The notes below the pieces were generated by a model that was given only the letters and a program-made list of their open reading frames with translations, was not told the DNA's origin and searched no databases. Position numbers and translations under genes: made by a program. Positions 1 through 10,385 of a stretch of DNA of 64,000 bases are shown piece after piece; position 1 is the first letter of the stretch, and the number at the start of each line of letters is the position of its first letter. Source of the stretch: Pandoraea anapnoica (GTDB taxonomy: Bacteria; Pseudomonadota; Gammaproteobacteria; Burkholderiales; Burkholderiaceae); NCBI RefSeq assembly GCF_902459765.1, contig NZ_CABPSP010000007.1, positions 186,001 to 250,000 on the forward strand. The letters are read 5' to 3'.

Positions 1-2
1 AC

Positions 3-443
3 GTCACGGGCTCGCCAGTCGTGTTCGGTCGTCAGGTGTGTGGCGCGACGTTCCAGGGCCGCGTGGGCTGCGCCGACGTGCAGACCGGCAACGGTCTGTG
101 GGCGCGCGATTTCTCGTCGCCGAATGGTGTTTCGCAAGACGAGCGCGTGGTGGCTGCGGTGAATACCGATGGTGCCGTGTACGCGTTCAACGCTGCCGAT
201 GGCAGTACACTGTGGCAGAACGACAAGCTCAAGTACCGCGACCTGTCGGCGCCCCTGGCGCTCGGCCGTGTGGTGGTCGTGGGCGACAAGCAGGGCTATC
301 TGCATTTCCTGTCTCGCGACAACGGCGAACTCCTCGCCCGCGTCAAGCTGAGCGGAGCCATCAGCGCGCAGCCGGTCATCGCCGGTCAGACGCTGGTTGT
401 GCAAACCCGCGACGGCAACATTTATGGCTTCCGTCCGGAATAA
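3..443 (+). CDS. bamB: Outer membrane assembly lipoprotein BamB, C-terminal part
   Basis: The reading frame enters from the left edge and ends at 443, so only the last ~146 codons are present. The translation shows beta-propeller (PQQ-like) repeat units: aspartate/glycine-rich turns such as NTDGAVYAFNAADGSTLW and a closing RDGNIYGFRPE blade. BamB is a periplasmic lipoprotein that helps the BAM complex insert beta-barrel proteins. Position directly upstream of der matches the usual bamB-der order in proteobacteria, which supports the name. The signal peptide and lipobox lie outside the window. Confidence 0.85.
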   Translation, partial: VTGSPVVFGRQVCGATFQGRVGCADVQTGNGLWARDFSSPNGVSQDERVVAAVNTDGAVYAFNAADGSTLWQNDKLKYRDLSAPLALGRVVVVGDKQGYLHFLSRDNGELLARVKLSGAISAQPVIAGQTLVVQTRDGNIYGFRPE

Positions 444-522
444 CCGGTAACCGGCAAGCACCCGGGCATTTTCCGGGAACGGCCGGCAGCGCGCCGGCCG
501 TCTTCGTTTTTAGGGCTTATTC

Positions 523-1860
523 ATGAAACCCGTGATCGCGCTCGTAGGGCGCCCCAACGTCGGCAAATCGACGCTATTCAACCGTTTGACCCGCTCGCGC
601 GATGCACTCGTCGCCGACATGCCCGGGCTCACGCGCGACCGTCACTATGGCGAGGGGCGTGTTGGCGAGCATCCGTATCTGGTGATCGATACCGGCGGCT
701 TCGAACCCGTGGCCAAGGAAGGCATCTTCCACGAGATGGCCAAGCAAACACGTCAGGCCGTGGTCGAAGCCGATGTGGTGATCTACATCGTGGACGGCCG
801 CCAGGGCCTGACTCCGCAAGACCAGATCATCGCCGACTATCTGCGCAAGACGGGGCGCAAGATCATGCTCGTGGTCAACAAGGCCGAGGGCATGAAGTAT
901 TCCGCGGTCGCGAACGACTTCTACGAACTCGGTCTGGGTGATCCGCTGGCGATTTCGGCCGCGCACGGCGACGGCGTGAAGGAAGTCATCGACGAGGCCA
1001 TCGCGCCGTTCTATGCGAATCCGGACGAGAATGAGGACGATGACAAGCACGATGGCCGTGTGAAGATCGCCATCGTCGGCCGTCCGAACGTCGGGAAATC
1101 GACGCTGGTCAACACGCTGCTGGGTGAGGAGCGCGTGATCGCGTTCGACATGCCGGGCACCACGCGCGATTCGATTCACATCGACTTCGAGCGTCAGGGC
1201 AAGAACTACACGCTGATCGATACGGCGGGTCTGCGCCGTCGCGGCAAAGTGTTCGAAGCGATCGAGAAGTTCTCGGTGGTGAAAACGCTGCAATCGATTG
1301 CCGATGCGAACGTCGTGATCCTTATGCTCGACGCCCGCCAGGATATTTCCGATCAGGACGCGCATATTGCTGGCTTTATTCTGGAGTCGGGCCGTGCGGT
1401 GGTCGTGGGCGTGAACAAGTGGGACGGGCTGGACGAATACACCCGCGACCAGGCGAAACAGGAATTGGAGAGAAAACTCAAATTCCTCGGTTTTGCGAAC
1501 TTCCACTTCATTTCCGCCGCAAAGGCGACGGGCATTGGTCCGTTGATGCGTTCGGTGGACGAAGCGTTCGCCGCAGCGATGACGAAGTTGCCGACGCCGA
1601 AGCTCACGAAGGCGCTGATCGAGGCCGTGGAGCACCAGCAGCCGCGGCGTGCGGGCTTCTCGCGTCCTAAGTTGCGCTATGCCCACCAGGGGGGCTCGAA
1701 TCCGCCGATCATCGTCATTCACGGGAACAGTCTGGATGGCGTGACCGATAGCTATCGCCGTTACCTTGAGAACCGTTTCCGCGAAACTTTTAAGTTGAAG
1801 GGCACTCCATTACGCATAGAGTTCCGCAACAGCGCGAACCCTTACGCCAAGGGCGAGTGA
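523..1860 (+). CDS. der: Ribosome biogenesis GTPase Der (EngA)
   Basis: A 445-residue protein with the tandem G-domain layout unique to Der. Two [10 protein letters not shown]-loops are visible, near residues 8-16 and about 186-194, each followed by a DTGG or DTAG switch II motif. An NKAE variant G4 motif occurs in the first domain and NKWD in the second. The C-terminal KH-like domain ends NPYAKGE. Der acts in 50S subunit maturation. It starts 79 bp after bamB and probably shares its transcript; a stem-loop with a short T run follows the stop. Length and motifs are normal for the family. Confidence 0.97.
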   Translation: MKPVIALVGRPNVGKSTLFNRLTRSRDALVADMPGLTRDRHYGEGRVGEHPYLVIDTGGFEPVAKEGIFHEMAKQTRQAVVEADVVIYIVDGRQGLTPQDQIIADYLRKTGRKIMLVVNKAEGMKYSAVANDFYELGLGDPLAISAAHGDGVKEVIDEAIAPFYANPDENEDDDKHDGRVKIAIVGRPNVGKSTLVNTLLGEERVIAFDMPGTTRDSIHIDFERQGKNYTLIDTAGLRRRGKVFEAIEKFSVVKTLQSIADANVVILMLDARQDISDQDAHIAGFILESGRAVVVGVNKWDGLDEYTRDQAKQELERKLKFLGFANFHFISAAKATGIGPLMRSVDEAFAAAMTKLPTPKLTKALIEAVEHQQPRRAGFSRPKLRYAHQGGSNPPIIVIHGNSLDGVTDSYRRYLENRFRETFKLKGTPLRIEFRNSANPYAKGE

Positions 1861-1863
1861 AAG

Positions 1864-1884
1864 CCCGCCTGGGGCGGGGTTTTG
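1864..1884 (+). terminator. Terminator-like stem-loop after der
   Basis: CCCGCC pairs with GGCGGG across a 3-base loop and is followed by TTTT, four bases after the der stop. It could separate bamB-der from the hfq transcript. Confidence 0.55.
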
Positions 1885-1907
1885 CTGGCGACGCTAGCAA
1901 AATCGGC

Positions 1908-1913
1908 TATAGT
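1908..1913 (+). promoter_or_regulatory. Candidate -10 box for hfq
   Basis: TATAGT lies about 75 bp before the hfq start, downstream of the der terminator. No convincing -35 box is visible at the right distance, so this is tentative. Confidence 0.35.
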
Positions 1914-1986
1914 GTGGAAGTCAGGGTGGGAAGCGCGCACACGCCCTGGCTTACGGTCATTTGCTAAAAATACAATGGAGTAACTT

Positions 1987-2223
1987 ATGAGCAACAAAGG
2001 GCAACTTCTACAAGACCCGTTTCTGAACGCCTTGCGTAAGGAGCATGTTCCCGTCTCGATCTATCTGGTCAACGGTATCAAGCTGCAGGGAAACATCGAG
2101 TCGTTCGACCAGTATGTCGTCCTGCTGCGCAACACGGTCACCCAAATGGTTTACAAGCATGCCATTTCGACGGTCGTACCTGCGCGTCCGGTGAATTTCC
2201 ATCCGGAAGCCGAGCAGTCCTGA
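1987..2223 (+). CDS. hfq: RNA chaperone Hfq
   Basis: A 78-residue Sm-like protein. Sm1 core residues [13 protein letters not shown] and VNGIKLQG, and the Sm2 motif YKHAIST, are all present. Hfq forms a hexamer that binds sRNAs and poly-A tracts and promotes sRNA-mRNA pairing. The C-terminal tail after ARPV is short, as in many betaproteobacteria. It heads the hfq-hflX-hflK-hflC series, the order seen in E. coli. A purine-rich stretch ending GGAGTAACTT precedes the ATG. Confidence 0.97.
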   Translation: MSNKGQLLQDPFLNALRKEHVPVSIYLVNGIKLQGNIESFDQYVVLLRNTVTQMVYKHAISTVVPARPVNFHPEAEQS

Positions 2224-2284
2224 TTCAGGCTCGCCCGACCGGGAGTCTCCGGCCGGGCGAATTTCTCTTCCCCACCGCCCGCTC

Positions 2285-3490
2285 TTGTCCAACAGTCCCA
2301 ATTCCCAATCCCAGCGTAGCTTGACCATCAACGCCGCGCTCGTCGGCATCGATTTCGGCAAACTCGATTTCGAAGCCAGTCTCCAAGAACTCGACCTTCT
2401 GACGCAATCCGCAGGCGCCAAGCCTGTCGTGACTATTACTGGCCGTCGCCACAGCCCGGACGCAAAGCTGTTTATCGGCAGCGGCAAGGCAGAAGAATTG
2501 CGCGACGCTATCGCCGAGTACGACGTCGAACTAGTGATTTTCAATCACGCACTGACGCCGGGTCAGCAGCGTAACCTCGAACACCTGCTCCAACGCCGCG
2601 TGGTGGACCGCACCAGCCTGATCCTCGACATCTTCGCCCAACGTGCGAAGAGTCACGAAGGCAAGCTGCAGGTCGAGCTGGCGCAGTTGCAGTACCTGTC
2701 CACGCGCCTCGTGCGCGCCTGGACTCACCTTGAACGTCAGAAGGGGGGTATCGGTCTGCGTGGGCCGGGTGAAACGCAGTTGGAAACCGACCGTCGTTTG
2801 CTGGGTGAACGTGTGAAGTCGCTCAAAGTGCGGCTCGAGAAGCTGCAGCGTCAGCACGATACGCAGCGTCGTGCGCGTCAGCGTAGCGGCACGATGTCGA
2901 TTTCGCTCGTCGGCTATACCAACGCGGGCAAATCCACGCTGTTCAATTCGATGACGAAGGCCAATGCCTACGCCGCTGATCAGCTGTTTGCCACGCTCGA
3001 TACGACCTCGCGGCGTGTTTATCTTGGCGATGTCGGGAACATCGTGCTGTCTGATACTGTCGGATTCATCCGCGAGTTGCCTCACCAGTTGGTGGCGGCA
3101 TTCCGGGCGACGCTTGAGGAGACGGTGCACGCCGACATGCTGCTGCATGTGGTGGACGCGTCGAGTCAGGTGCGCAAGGAGCAGATGGCGGAGGTCAATG
3201 CCGTGCTGGCGGAGATCGACGCGGCCGATATCCCGCAGATTCTCGTCTGGAACAAGATCGACGCGGTGCCGGAACTGGCCGCACAAGGGCCGAGAATCGA
3301 ACGGGACGAGGCCGGGCGCATTACGCGAGTCTTTTTGAGCGCGCGTACCGGTCAGGGCCTGGACCTGCTGCGCGAGGCCATCAGCGAGGCGGTTGTGGCT
3401 GGCACTGGTGGGTTACAATCGCAGCACGAAGCGCCCGATGTCCGGCTCATCGACCGTTGGGACGATGTGCCGCGCGCAGAAGACAGATAA
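2285..3490 (+). CDS. hflX: Ribosome-splitting GTPase HflX
   Basis: A 401-residue HflX-family GTPase. The N-terminal domain is followed by the family signature GGIGLRGPGETQLETDRR (about residues 154-171), a coiled-coil linker, then a G domain with P-loop GYTNAGKST, DTVGF switch II and NKID. HflX splits stalled or heat-inactivated ribosomes. The frame opens with a TTG 61 bp after hfq and no in-frame ATG precedes conserved sequence, so the start is uncertain by a few codons. Co-transcription with hfq is likely. Confidence 0.95.
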   Translation: MSNSPNSQSQRSLTINAALVGIDFGKLDFEASLQELDLLTQSAGAKPVVTITGRRHSPDAKLFIGSGKAEELRDAIAEYDVELVIFNHALTPGQQRNLEHLLQRRVVDRTSLILDIFAQRAKSHEGKLQVELAQLQYLSTRLVRAWTHLERQKGGIGLRGPGETQLETDRRLLGERVKSLKVRLEKLQRQHDTQRRARQRSGTMSISLVGYTNAGKSTLFNSMTKANAYAADQLFATLDTTSRRVYLGDVGNIVLSDTVGFIRELPHQLVAAFRATLEETVHADMLLHVVDASSQVRKEQMAEVNAVLAEIDAADIPQILVWNKIDAVPELAAQGPRIERDEAGRITRVFLSARTGQGLDLLREAISEAVVAGTGGLQSQHEAPDVRLIDRWDDVPRAEDR

Positions 3491-3728
3491 CACGAGACGT
3501 CGCACCGTGATGGGCGCGTTGCCACGGGGAACACCGGCAGCACGTCCCGACTCGGGTGACGAACTGGCAAGAGACTAGACGGAGGCCGGGTAAGGCCGCC
3601 GATCGGCAAACCAGATTCGGGAAACACGCGCGAACCGGCAGCATGCGCGCTCCGATATGAGGCGCGCCGGTCGCAACGCCCAACCCGCTTCAGTCACCAC
3701 GCTTCTACCTATGCTTCCAAGAGCTTTG

Positions 3729-5066
3729 ATGCGACGAGTTGGCTTGATTTTCTCCCTGAACGACCCGCGCTGGGGCCGGGACGGCGGTGGCGATTCGCCG
3801 TCCGGCAATCAGGAGCCGAACCGCCCCGATCGTGCGAACAATCCGAATTCGCAGGATCAGAAGGAGCCGCAGCGCGGACCGCAAGGACCGCAGCAGGATG
3901 GCCCTCCCGATCTCGACGAACTGTGGCGCGATTTCAATCGCCGTCTGAACCGTATCTTCGGCCGTAAGAACGGTGGAGGCGGTAACAATGGCGGCTCGAA
4001 CAATTTCTCCGGTGGCTCGCGTGGCTCGGGTATCGGCGTGGGCGTTGTCGTCGCGCTGGCATTCCTGATCTGGCTGGCCACGGGTGTTTTCATCGTCCAG
4101 GAAGGTCAGGTCGGTGTCGTCACCCAGTTCGGCAAGTACAAGTACACGACCACCTCGGGTATTCAATGGCGTTTGCCTTACCCGTTCCAGTCGGTCGAGA
4201 TCGTCAACATGTCGCAGATCCGATCGGTGGAAATTGGCCGCTCGAACACGATTCGCGATACGGATCTGAAGGATTCGTCGATGCTCACGGGCGACGAGAA
4301 CATCATCGATGTTCGCTTCGCCGTGCAGTACCGCATCAAGGACGCGACCGAATTCCTGTTCAATAACGTGGACGCCGAATCGTCGGTGAATCTGGCGGCG
4401 CAGACGGCCGTGCGCGAGATCGTCGGCAAGAGCAAGATGGACTTCGTGCTCTACGCCGGTCGCGAAGAAATCGCGAACGAGCTCGTCACGTCGATCCAGC
4501 GCATTCTGGATAGCTACAAAACGGGCATTCTCGTCACGAGCGTGACCATGCAAAGCGTTCAGCCGCCCGAGCAGGTGCAGGCAGCGTTCGACGACGCCGT
4601 GAAGGCCGGGCAGGATCTCGAACGCGCGAAGAACGAAGCGCAAGCCTATGCCAACGACGTGATTCCGCGTGCCAAGGGTACGGCATCGCGTCTGACGGAA
4701 GAGGCGGCGGGTTACAAGGCGCGCGTCGTGTCACAGGCGCAAGGCGATGCCGATCGCTTCAAGTCGGTGCAGGAGGCCTACGCCAAGGCGCCGGGTGTGA
4801 TCCGCGAACGTATGTATCTCGATACGATGCAGCAGATCTACTCGCGCACCACGAAGATCATGGTGGATTCGAAGAACAACAGCCTGTTGTATCTGCCGTT
4901 GGACAAGATCATGGAGCGTTCGCGTAGCGACGCATCGACCCCGGCACCGGCGTCTGGTGCAGGCACGGGGGCTGCGGCAGGTGCGCCTGCCGCGAGCGAC
5001 AGCAGTGATGTCGACCATGATCGATCGCGTGCGGCACTGCGCAACCGCGACCGCGATTCACGCTAA
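3729..5066 (+). CDS. hflK: FtsH protease modulator HflK
   Basis: An SPFH/band-7 protein of about 445 residues. The ATG at 3729 is preferred because AAGAG sits five bases upstream; an in-frame ATG at 3657 would add 24 residues. Order of features: SLNDPRWGR N-terminus, a Gly/Asn/Pro-rich low-complexity stretch, one membrane segment (VGVVVALAFLIWLATGVFIV), then the SPFH domain beginning QEGQVGVVTQFGKY. The C-terminus is Ala/Pro rich. With HflC it forms the membrane complex that encloses FtsH and modulates its proteolysis. hflC follows 12 bp later. Confidence 0.95.
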   Translation: MRRVGLIFSLNDPRWGRDGGGDSPSGNQEPNRPDRANNPNSQDQKEPQRGPQGPQQDGPPDLDELWRDFNRRLNRIFGRKNGGGGNNGGSNNFSGGSRGSGIGVGVVVALAFLIWLATGVFIVQEGQVGVVTQFGKYKYTTTSGIQWRLPYPFQSVEIVNMSQIRSVEIGRSNTIRDTDLKDSSMLTGDENIIDVRFAVQYRIKDATEFLFNNVDAESSVNLAAQTAVREIVGKSKMDFVLYAGREEIANELVTSIQRILDSYKTGILVTSVTMQSVQPPEQVQAAFDDAVKAGQDLERAKNEAQAYANDVIPRAKGTASRLTEEAAGYKARVVSQAQGDADRFKSVQEAYAKAPGVIRERMYLDTMQQIYSRTTKIMVDSKNNSLLYLPLDKIMERSRSDASTPAPASGAGTGAAAGAPAASDSSDVDHDRSRAALRNRDRDSR

Positions 5067-5078
5067 GGGGATAAGCGC

Positions 5079-5978
5079 ATGAACCGTATTGGAACCGTTA
5101 TCGTCGCGCTGATCGTTTTGCTGATCGTGCTCGCCTCGACCATGTTCGTGGTGGACCAGCGCCGTTATGCCGTGGTGTTCTCGCTTGGCGAGATCAAGGA
5201 TGTCTACAACCAGCCCGGACTGAAATTCAAGTTGCCGCCACCGCTCCAGACTGTGCTGTATCTGGACAAGCGCATCATGACCATTGACAACCCGGAGCCT
5301 GAGCGCTTCATCACGGCCGAGAAGAAAAACCTGATCGTCGACTCGTATGTGAAGTGGCGCATCATCGACCCGCGCAAGTTCTATGTGAGCTTCAAGGGCG
5401 ACAACCGCCTCGCACAGGACCGTCTGACGCAGCAGATTCGCTCGGCGTTGCAGGAAGCGTTCACTAAGCGCACCGTGACCGAAGTGGTCTCGACGCAGCG
5501 TGATCAGGTCATGCAATGGGTGAAGCAGAAGGTGGGCGACGAAGCCGCGCAAGTCGGTATCGAGATTGTCGACGTGCGCATGCGCCGAGTGGACCTGGCA
5601 GCCGGTATCAGCGATTCGGTGTATAGCCGGATGGCTGCTGAGCGTAAGCGCGTGGCGAACGAACTGCGTTCGACGGGCGCGGCCGAAGCCGAGCAGATTC
5701 GTGCCGACGCCGATCGTCAACGTGATGTGGTGGTCGCCGAGGCATATGCCAAGGCACAGCAGGTCAAGGGTGAGGGCGACGCCGTTGCCGCGGGTATCTA
5801 CGCTCAGGCGTTTGGCCGCGATCCGCAGTTTGCCCAGTTCTATCAGAGCCTCGAAGCGTACAAGGCGACCTTCCGCGACAAGAAAGACGTCATCATCGCC
5901 GACCCGAACAGCGACTTCTTCCGATTTATGCGTGGTTCCGGTGGTGCTGGCGCGTCAGCCGGAAAAGCGGGAAAATAG
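5079..5978 (+). CDS. hflC: FtsH protease modulator HflC
   Basis: A 299-residue SPFH-family partner of HflK. One N-terminal membrane anchor (VIVALIVLLIVLASTMFVV) is followed by the band-7 domain starting VDQRRYAVVFSLGEIK. It ends in a long Ala/Glu/Arg-rich helix (RADADRQRDVVVAEAYAKAQQ) typical of the oligomer wall. It starts 12 bp after hflK with GGGGATAAGCGC before the ATG, consistent with coupled expression. HflKC forms a cage around FtsH in the inner membrane. Confidence 0.96.
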   Translation: MNRIGTVIVALIVLLIVLASTMFVVDQRRYAVVFSLGEIKDVYNQPGLKFKLPPPLQTVLYLDKRIMTIDNPEPERFITAEKKNLIVDSYVKWRIIDPRKFYVSFKGDNRLAQDRLTQQIRSALQEAFTKRTVTEVVSTQRDQVMQWVKQKVGDEAAQVGIEIVDVRMRRVDLAAGISDSVYSRMAAERKRVANELRSTGAAEAEQIRADADRQRDVVVAEAYAKAQQVKGEGDAVAAGIYAQAFGRDPQFAQFYQSLEAYKATFRDKKDVIIADPNSDFFRFMRGSGGAGASAGKAGK

Positions 5979-6049
5979 CCCCTCTGACATCCGAGTAGCT
6001 GCCACCGCCCGCGTCAACGCGGGCGGTGGCGTTTTGGCCGAGCCCTCCT

Positions 6050-6241
6050 GTGACCAGCAGCACGATAATTCTCGCTTTCGCCCTCATGCTGATCGTGGAG
6101 GGATTGTTTCCGTTTGCCGCGCCGGAACGGTGGCGGCAAAGTTTTCGTAAAATAACGGAAATGCCGTCCGGCCAGATTCGCTTCTTCGGCCTGGCCGCCG
6201 TCCTGCTGGGGCTGATTCTGATGCTGCTGGCCGATTACTAA
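6050..6241 (+). CDS. DUF2065 small membrane protein
   Basis: A 63-residue protein read from the GTG at 6050, placed after CCTCCT-rich sequence. Two hydrophobic helices flank a short basic loop: [17 protein letters not shown], then [11 protein letters not shown], then [17 protein letters not shown]. The [10 protein letters not shown] link between them is characteristic of the DUF2065/YjeT family, which commonly sits after hflC. The upstream in-frame codon at 6026 is a poorer start because it adds residues outside the family. Its role is not established. Confidence 0.8.
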   Translation: MTSSTIILAFALMLIVEGLFPFAAPERWRQSFRKITEMPSGQIRFFGLAAVLLGLILMLLADY

Positions 6242-6279
6242 ATGGCGCTTTCACGCGCCGTCTGAATTCCGAAATACCC

Positions 6280-7440
6280 ATGCCGAACTGGCTACTTCCC
6301 GAAAATATCGCCGACGTGCTGCCGTCCGAGGCGCGCAAGATCGAAGATCTGCGCCGACTGATGCTCGATCGTTTCCGTACGTACGGCTATGAGCTCGTCA
6401 TGCCGCCGATGCTCGAGTATGTCGAGTCGCTGCTGACCGGCACCGGCCACGACCTCGACCTGCGCACGTTCAAGCTCGTCGATCAGCTCTCGGGGCGCAC
6501 GATGGGCTTGCGCGCCGACATCACCCCGCAGATCGCCCGTATCGACGCCCACTTGCTCAACCGCAAGGGCGTGACGCGTCTGTGCTATGCCGGCAGCGTG
6601 CTGTTCACCCGTCCGCGTAATTTGCTGGCGACCCGTGAGCCGTTCCAGATCGGCGCCGAAATCTTCGGTCATAGCGGTCTCGAAGCGGATCTCGAAATCC
6701 AGGAATTGCTGCTGTTCTGCCTGCAACTCGCCGGCCTGAAGCAGATTCGTATCGATCTTTGCCACGCCGGCGTGCTTGAGGCGCTGCTGGAAGGCGTGCC
6801 GGCTGCCGAAGCCATCGAAAGTCAGTTGTTCGGTGCACTGGCGACGAAGGACGTGCCTCAGTTGCAGGAATTGACGCGCGAACTGCCGACGCACGTGCGC
6901 GATGCTTTGCTGAGTCTGACCACGTTGTACGGCGACCCGGCGGATACGCTGGAGCGTGCCCGCAAGGTCCTGCCGGATCTTCCGGGCGTGAAGGCCGCGC
7001 TGGACGATCTGGCTTATCTGGCAGCGTCGCAAAGTAAGGACGGTCCGGCCGTGCTGTCGATCGATCTGGCGGACTTGCGTGGCTATCAGTACCACAGCGG
7101 CGTGATGTTCGCGGCGTACGTCGACGGCATTCCCAACGCGATTGCGCGCGGCGGGCGCTACGACAAGGTGGGGCAGGCGTTCGGGCGCGACCGTCCTGCG
7201 ACCGGTTTTTCGCTCGATTTGCGTGAGTTGGCGGCAATTTCGCCGGTGGAAGCGCGCAGTAACGCGATTTTGGCCCCGGCCGACGATGTGCCGGGCCTGC
7301 GCGTCAAGATCGACAGCCTGCGCGACGCGGGCGAGGTCGTGATCCGCATGCTGCCGGGGCACGATCAGGATTTCGAGGAGTTCACGGGAGACCGCGTACT
7401 TGTCGAGAAAAATGGCCAGTGGGTTGTGACGCCCCGGTGA
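6280..7440 (+). CDS. hisZ: ATP phosphoribosyltransferase regulatory subunit HisZ
   Basis: A 386-residue histidyl-tRNA-synthetase paralogue. It retains the class II synthetase core ([40 protein letters not shown]) and a GGRYD motif near residues 290-294, but lacks the anticodon-binding domain. HisZ binds the short-form HisG and is needed for the first step of histidine synthesis. It lies between the hfl genes and purA, an order typical of Burkholderiales. The histidine operon itself is not in the window. Confidence 0.95.
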   Translation: MPNWLLPENIADVLPSEARKIEDLRRLMLDRFRTYGYELVMPPMLEYVESLLTGTGHDLDLRTFKLVDQLSGRTMGLRADITPQIARIDAHLLNRKGVTRLCYAGSVLFTRPRNLLATREPFQIGAEIFGHSGLEADLEIQELLLFCLQLAGLKQIRIDLCHAGVLEALLEGVPAAEAIESQLFGALATKDVPQLQELTRELPTHVRDALLSLTTLYGDPADTLERARKVLPDLPGVKAALDDLAYLAASQSKDGPAVLSIDLADLRGYQYHSGVMFAAYVDGIPNAIARGGRYDKVGQAFGRDRPATGFSLDLRELAAISPVEARSNAILAPADDVPGLRVKIDSLRDAGEVVIRMLPGHDQDFEEFTGDRVLVEKNGQWVVTPR

Positions 7441-7483
7441 ATTCGCTGAAAAAAGCGGCACCCCCCTGCGCCAACACGGGTAG

Positions 7484-8854
<1,371 letters not shown>

Positions 8855-8880
8855 AAACAGCGCGACAAGCAAGACACACC

Positions 8881-9417
8881 ATGAATCTGCCCCAAAACGA
8901 CGATAAGAACCTCTGGGTCTCGTGGGACGAATATCATCGACTGATCGAGCGCCTGGCACTCAAAGTCCATGAGTCCAACTGGAAGTTCGACAAGATCCTG
9001 TGTCTGGCCCGTGGCGGCTTGCGTGTGGGCGACCAGCTCGCACGCATTTACGACGTGCCGCTTGCGATCCTGGCGACGAGTTCGTATCGCGAAGCCGAAG
9101 GCACCATTCGCGGCGACCTCGATATCGCTCAGTACATCACCATCACGCGCGGCGAGCTGGAAGGCCGTGTGCTGCTGGTCGACGATCTGGTCGATTCGGG
9201 TGTGACGCTGGAGCGCGTCGGCAAGCACCTGAAGGAGCGTTTCACGAAGGTGACGGACGTGCGCTCGGCTGTGCTGTGGCATAAGGCCTGTTCGAAGGTG
9301 GCGCCGGATTACGCGGTCGATTTCCTGCCGACGAATCCGTGGATTCACCAGCCGTTTGAAGAGTACGACACGCTGCGTCCGCACAATCTGGCGGCTTGGA
9401 TCAAGCGCGGCACCTAA
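8881..9417 (+). CDS. Purine phosphoribosyltransferase family protein
   Basis: A 178-residue type I phosphoribosyltransferase. The PRPP-binding loop VLLVDDLVDSGVTL is at about residues 98-111 and a hydrophobic LARGGLRVGDQLAR segment lies upstream. The SYREAEGTIRGD stretch and C-terminal LPTNPWIHQPFEEYDT resemble xanthine-guanine or hypoxanthine phosphoribosyltransferases, so a purine salvage role fits its position directly after purA. The exact base specificity cannot be read by eye. Confidence 0.85.
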   Translation: MNLPQNDDKNLWVSWDEYHRLIERLALKVHESNWKFDKILCLARGGLRVGDQLARIYDVPLAILATSSYREAEGTIRGDLDIAQYITITRGELEGRVLLVDDLVDSGVTLERVGKHLKERFTKVTDVRSAVLWHKACSKVAPDYAVDFLPTNPWIHQPFEEYDTLRPHNLAAWIKRGT

Positions 9418-9481
9418 GTCGTTCCGACGCATCTGGCGCACCCTGAGGTGACGCCCCGCCCGAGGGAGACTTCGGGCGACA

Positions 9482-9518
9482 CAGGCGGTGACATCGAAAG
9501 ATGCACCGCCTGTTTTGT
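9482..9518 (+). terminator. Rho-independent terminator of the purA operon
   Basis: CAGGCGGTG pairs with CACCGCCTG across a 13-base loop and is followed by TTTTGTTT. It lies 65 bp after the phosphoribosyltransferase stop and closes the long co-directional block. Confidence 0.8.
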
Positions 9519-9698
9519 TTGGATCGCTGTATTCGCAGTTGGTCCACCTTTGTTCCGTCTTGATCCTCAGCTCCACCCCCCCCACCTCAGGCGCAATTAG
9601 CGGGCAATTCCCCCTTTGATTGCCGCTTGTGTCCGTTTCGCCCTGTGTTCTGATGGGGCTCTCACCATCCCTTGCAGGGTTTTTCTCGCCGTCTTGCC

Positions 9699-10334
9699 AT
9701 GATCAGGTTGTTTTGCCTCTTTCCCGCAACGTGCGCGATAGTGCTTGCAGGCCTACTGGCCTCGGTGAGCCCGTCGAGTCTCGCGGCGTCTGCTGTGGCG
9801 GGCGTCCACACGGCAAGCGGGCTTCGATATGTCTACGTCACCAATCAGACGTCGATGGCGAAGGCCAAGCTGGCCGCGTTGAACCGATGCAGAACCCAAC
9901 TCGCATCGGGAAGTCGAGGAGGGCGATGCGAAGTCCTGATGGCGGGCAATGGACCGGCATACTGGGCCGTGGTGCATGCCAGCAATGGGGAAATTGGGGT
10001 GGCGCTGGGCGACGCGCAGGATTCTGCGTTGCAGGATGCCTTTGTCGTTTGCCAGCGAGGTGGACAATGCTCGACGGACGGCGCGCAAGTGTGGTTCGAC
10101 AGCGGTCAGCGTCCTGGGAAGCGCTTGCCGCCACCGCAGGCTCTTCAGGCCGTCCCGGCTCAGTGTCGGATACCCACTGGGCAGGTGGTCCGCATGCGCA
10201 CCCAATGTGTCAATGGTGAGTGCACGCGAACGTATGAGAACGGCTGCACCATTCGCTTTCAGGCCGCGCGCTGCCTCGATAAGGAGACGCACAGCTATAC
10301 GTGGCGGCCGAACGGTTGCGACGACGATAGCTGA
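9699..10334 (+). CDS. Secreted cysteine-containing hypothetical protein (DUF4189-like)
   Basis: A 211-residue protein read from the ATG at 9699. It has a signal peptide (LFCLFPATCAIVLAGLLASV...SSLAASA) with a plausible cleavage after the Ala-Ser-Ala segment. The mature part has spaced cysteines (LNRCRTQL, GGRCEVL, FVVCQRGGQCSTDG) and a C-terminal CVNGECTRTYENGCTIRF cluster, suggesting disulphide bonds in the periplasm. The repeated Ala/Cys spacing resembles DUF4189 proteins, a tentative link. It is flanked by terminator-like hairpins and seems monocistronic. Function unknown. Confidence 0.7.
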   Translation: MIRLFCLFPATCAIVLAGLLASVSPSSLAASAVAGVHTASGLRYVYVTNQTSMAKAKLAALNRCRTQLASGSRGGRCEVLMAGNGPAYWAVVHASNGEIGVALGDAQDSALQDAFVVCQRGGQCSTDGAQVWFDSGQRPGKRLPPPQALQAVPAQCRIPTGQVVRMRTQCVNGECTRTYENGCTIRFQAARCLDKETHSYTWRPNGCDDDS

Positions 10335-10371
10335 GGGCTGAGGGCCGACGCCCGTCAGCCCTCAGCCCTCA
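10332..10371. terminator. 14-bp perfect hairpin between convergent genes
   Basis: TGAGGGCTGAGGGC pairs exactly with GCCCTCAGCCCTCA across a 12-base loop. It overlaps the stop codon of the upstream gene and sits just beyond the prlC stop. There is no T run, so it may be a bidirectional transcription barrier or mRNA-end stabiliser. Confidence 0.45.
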
Positions 10372-10385
10372 TGTGATGTAAGGCG

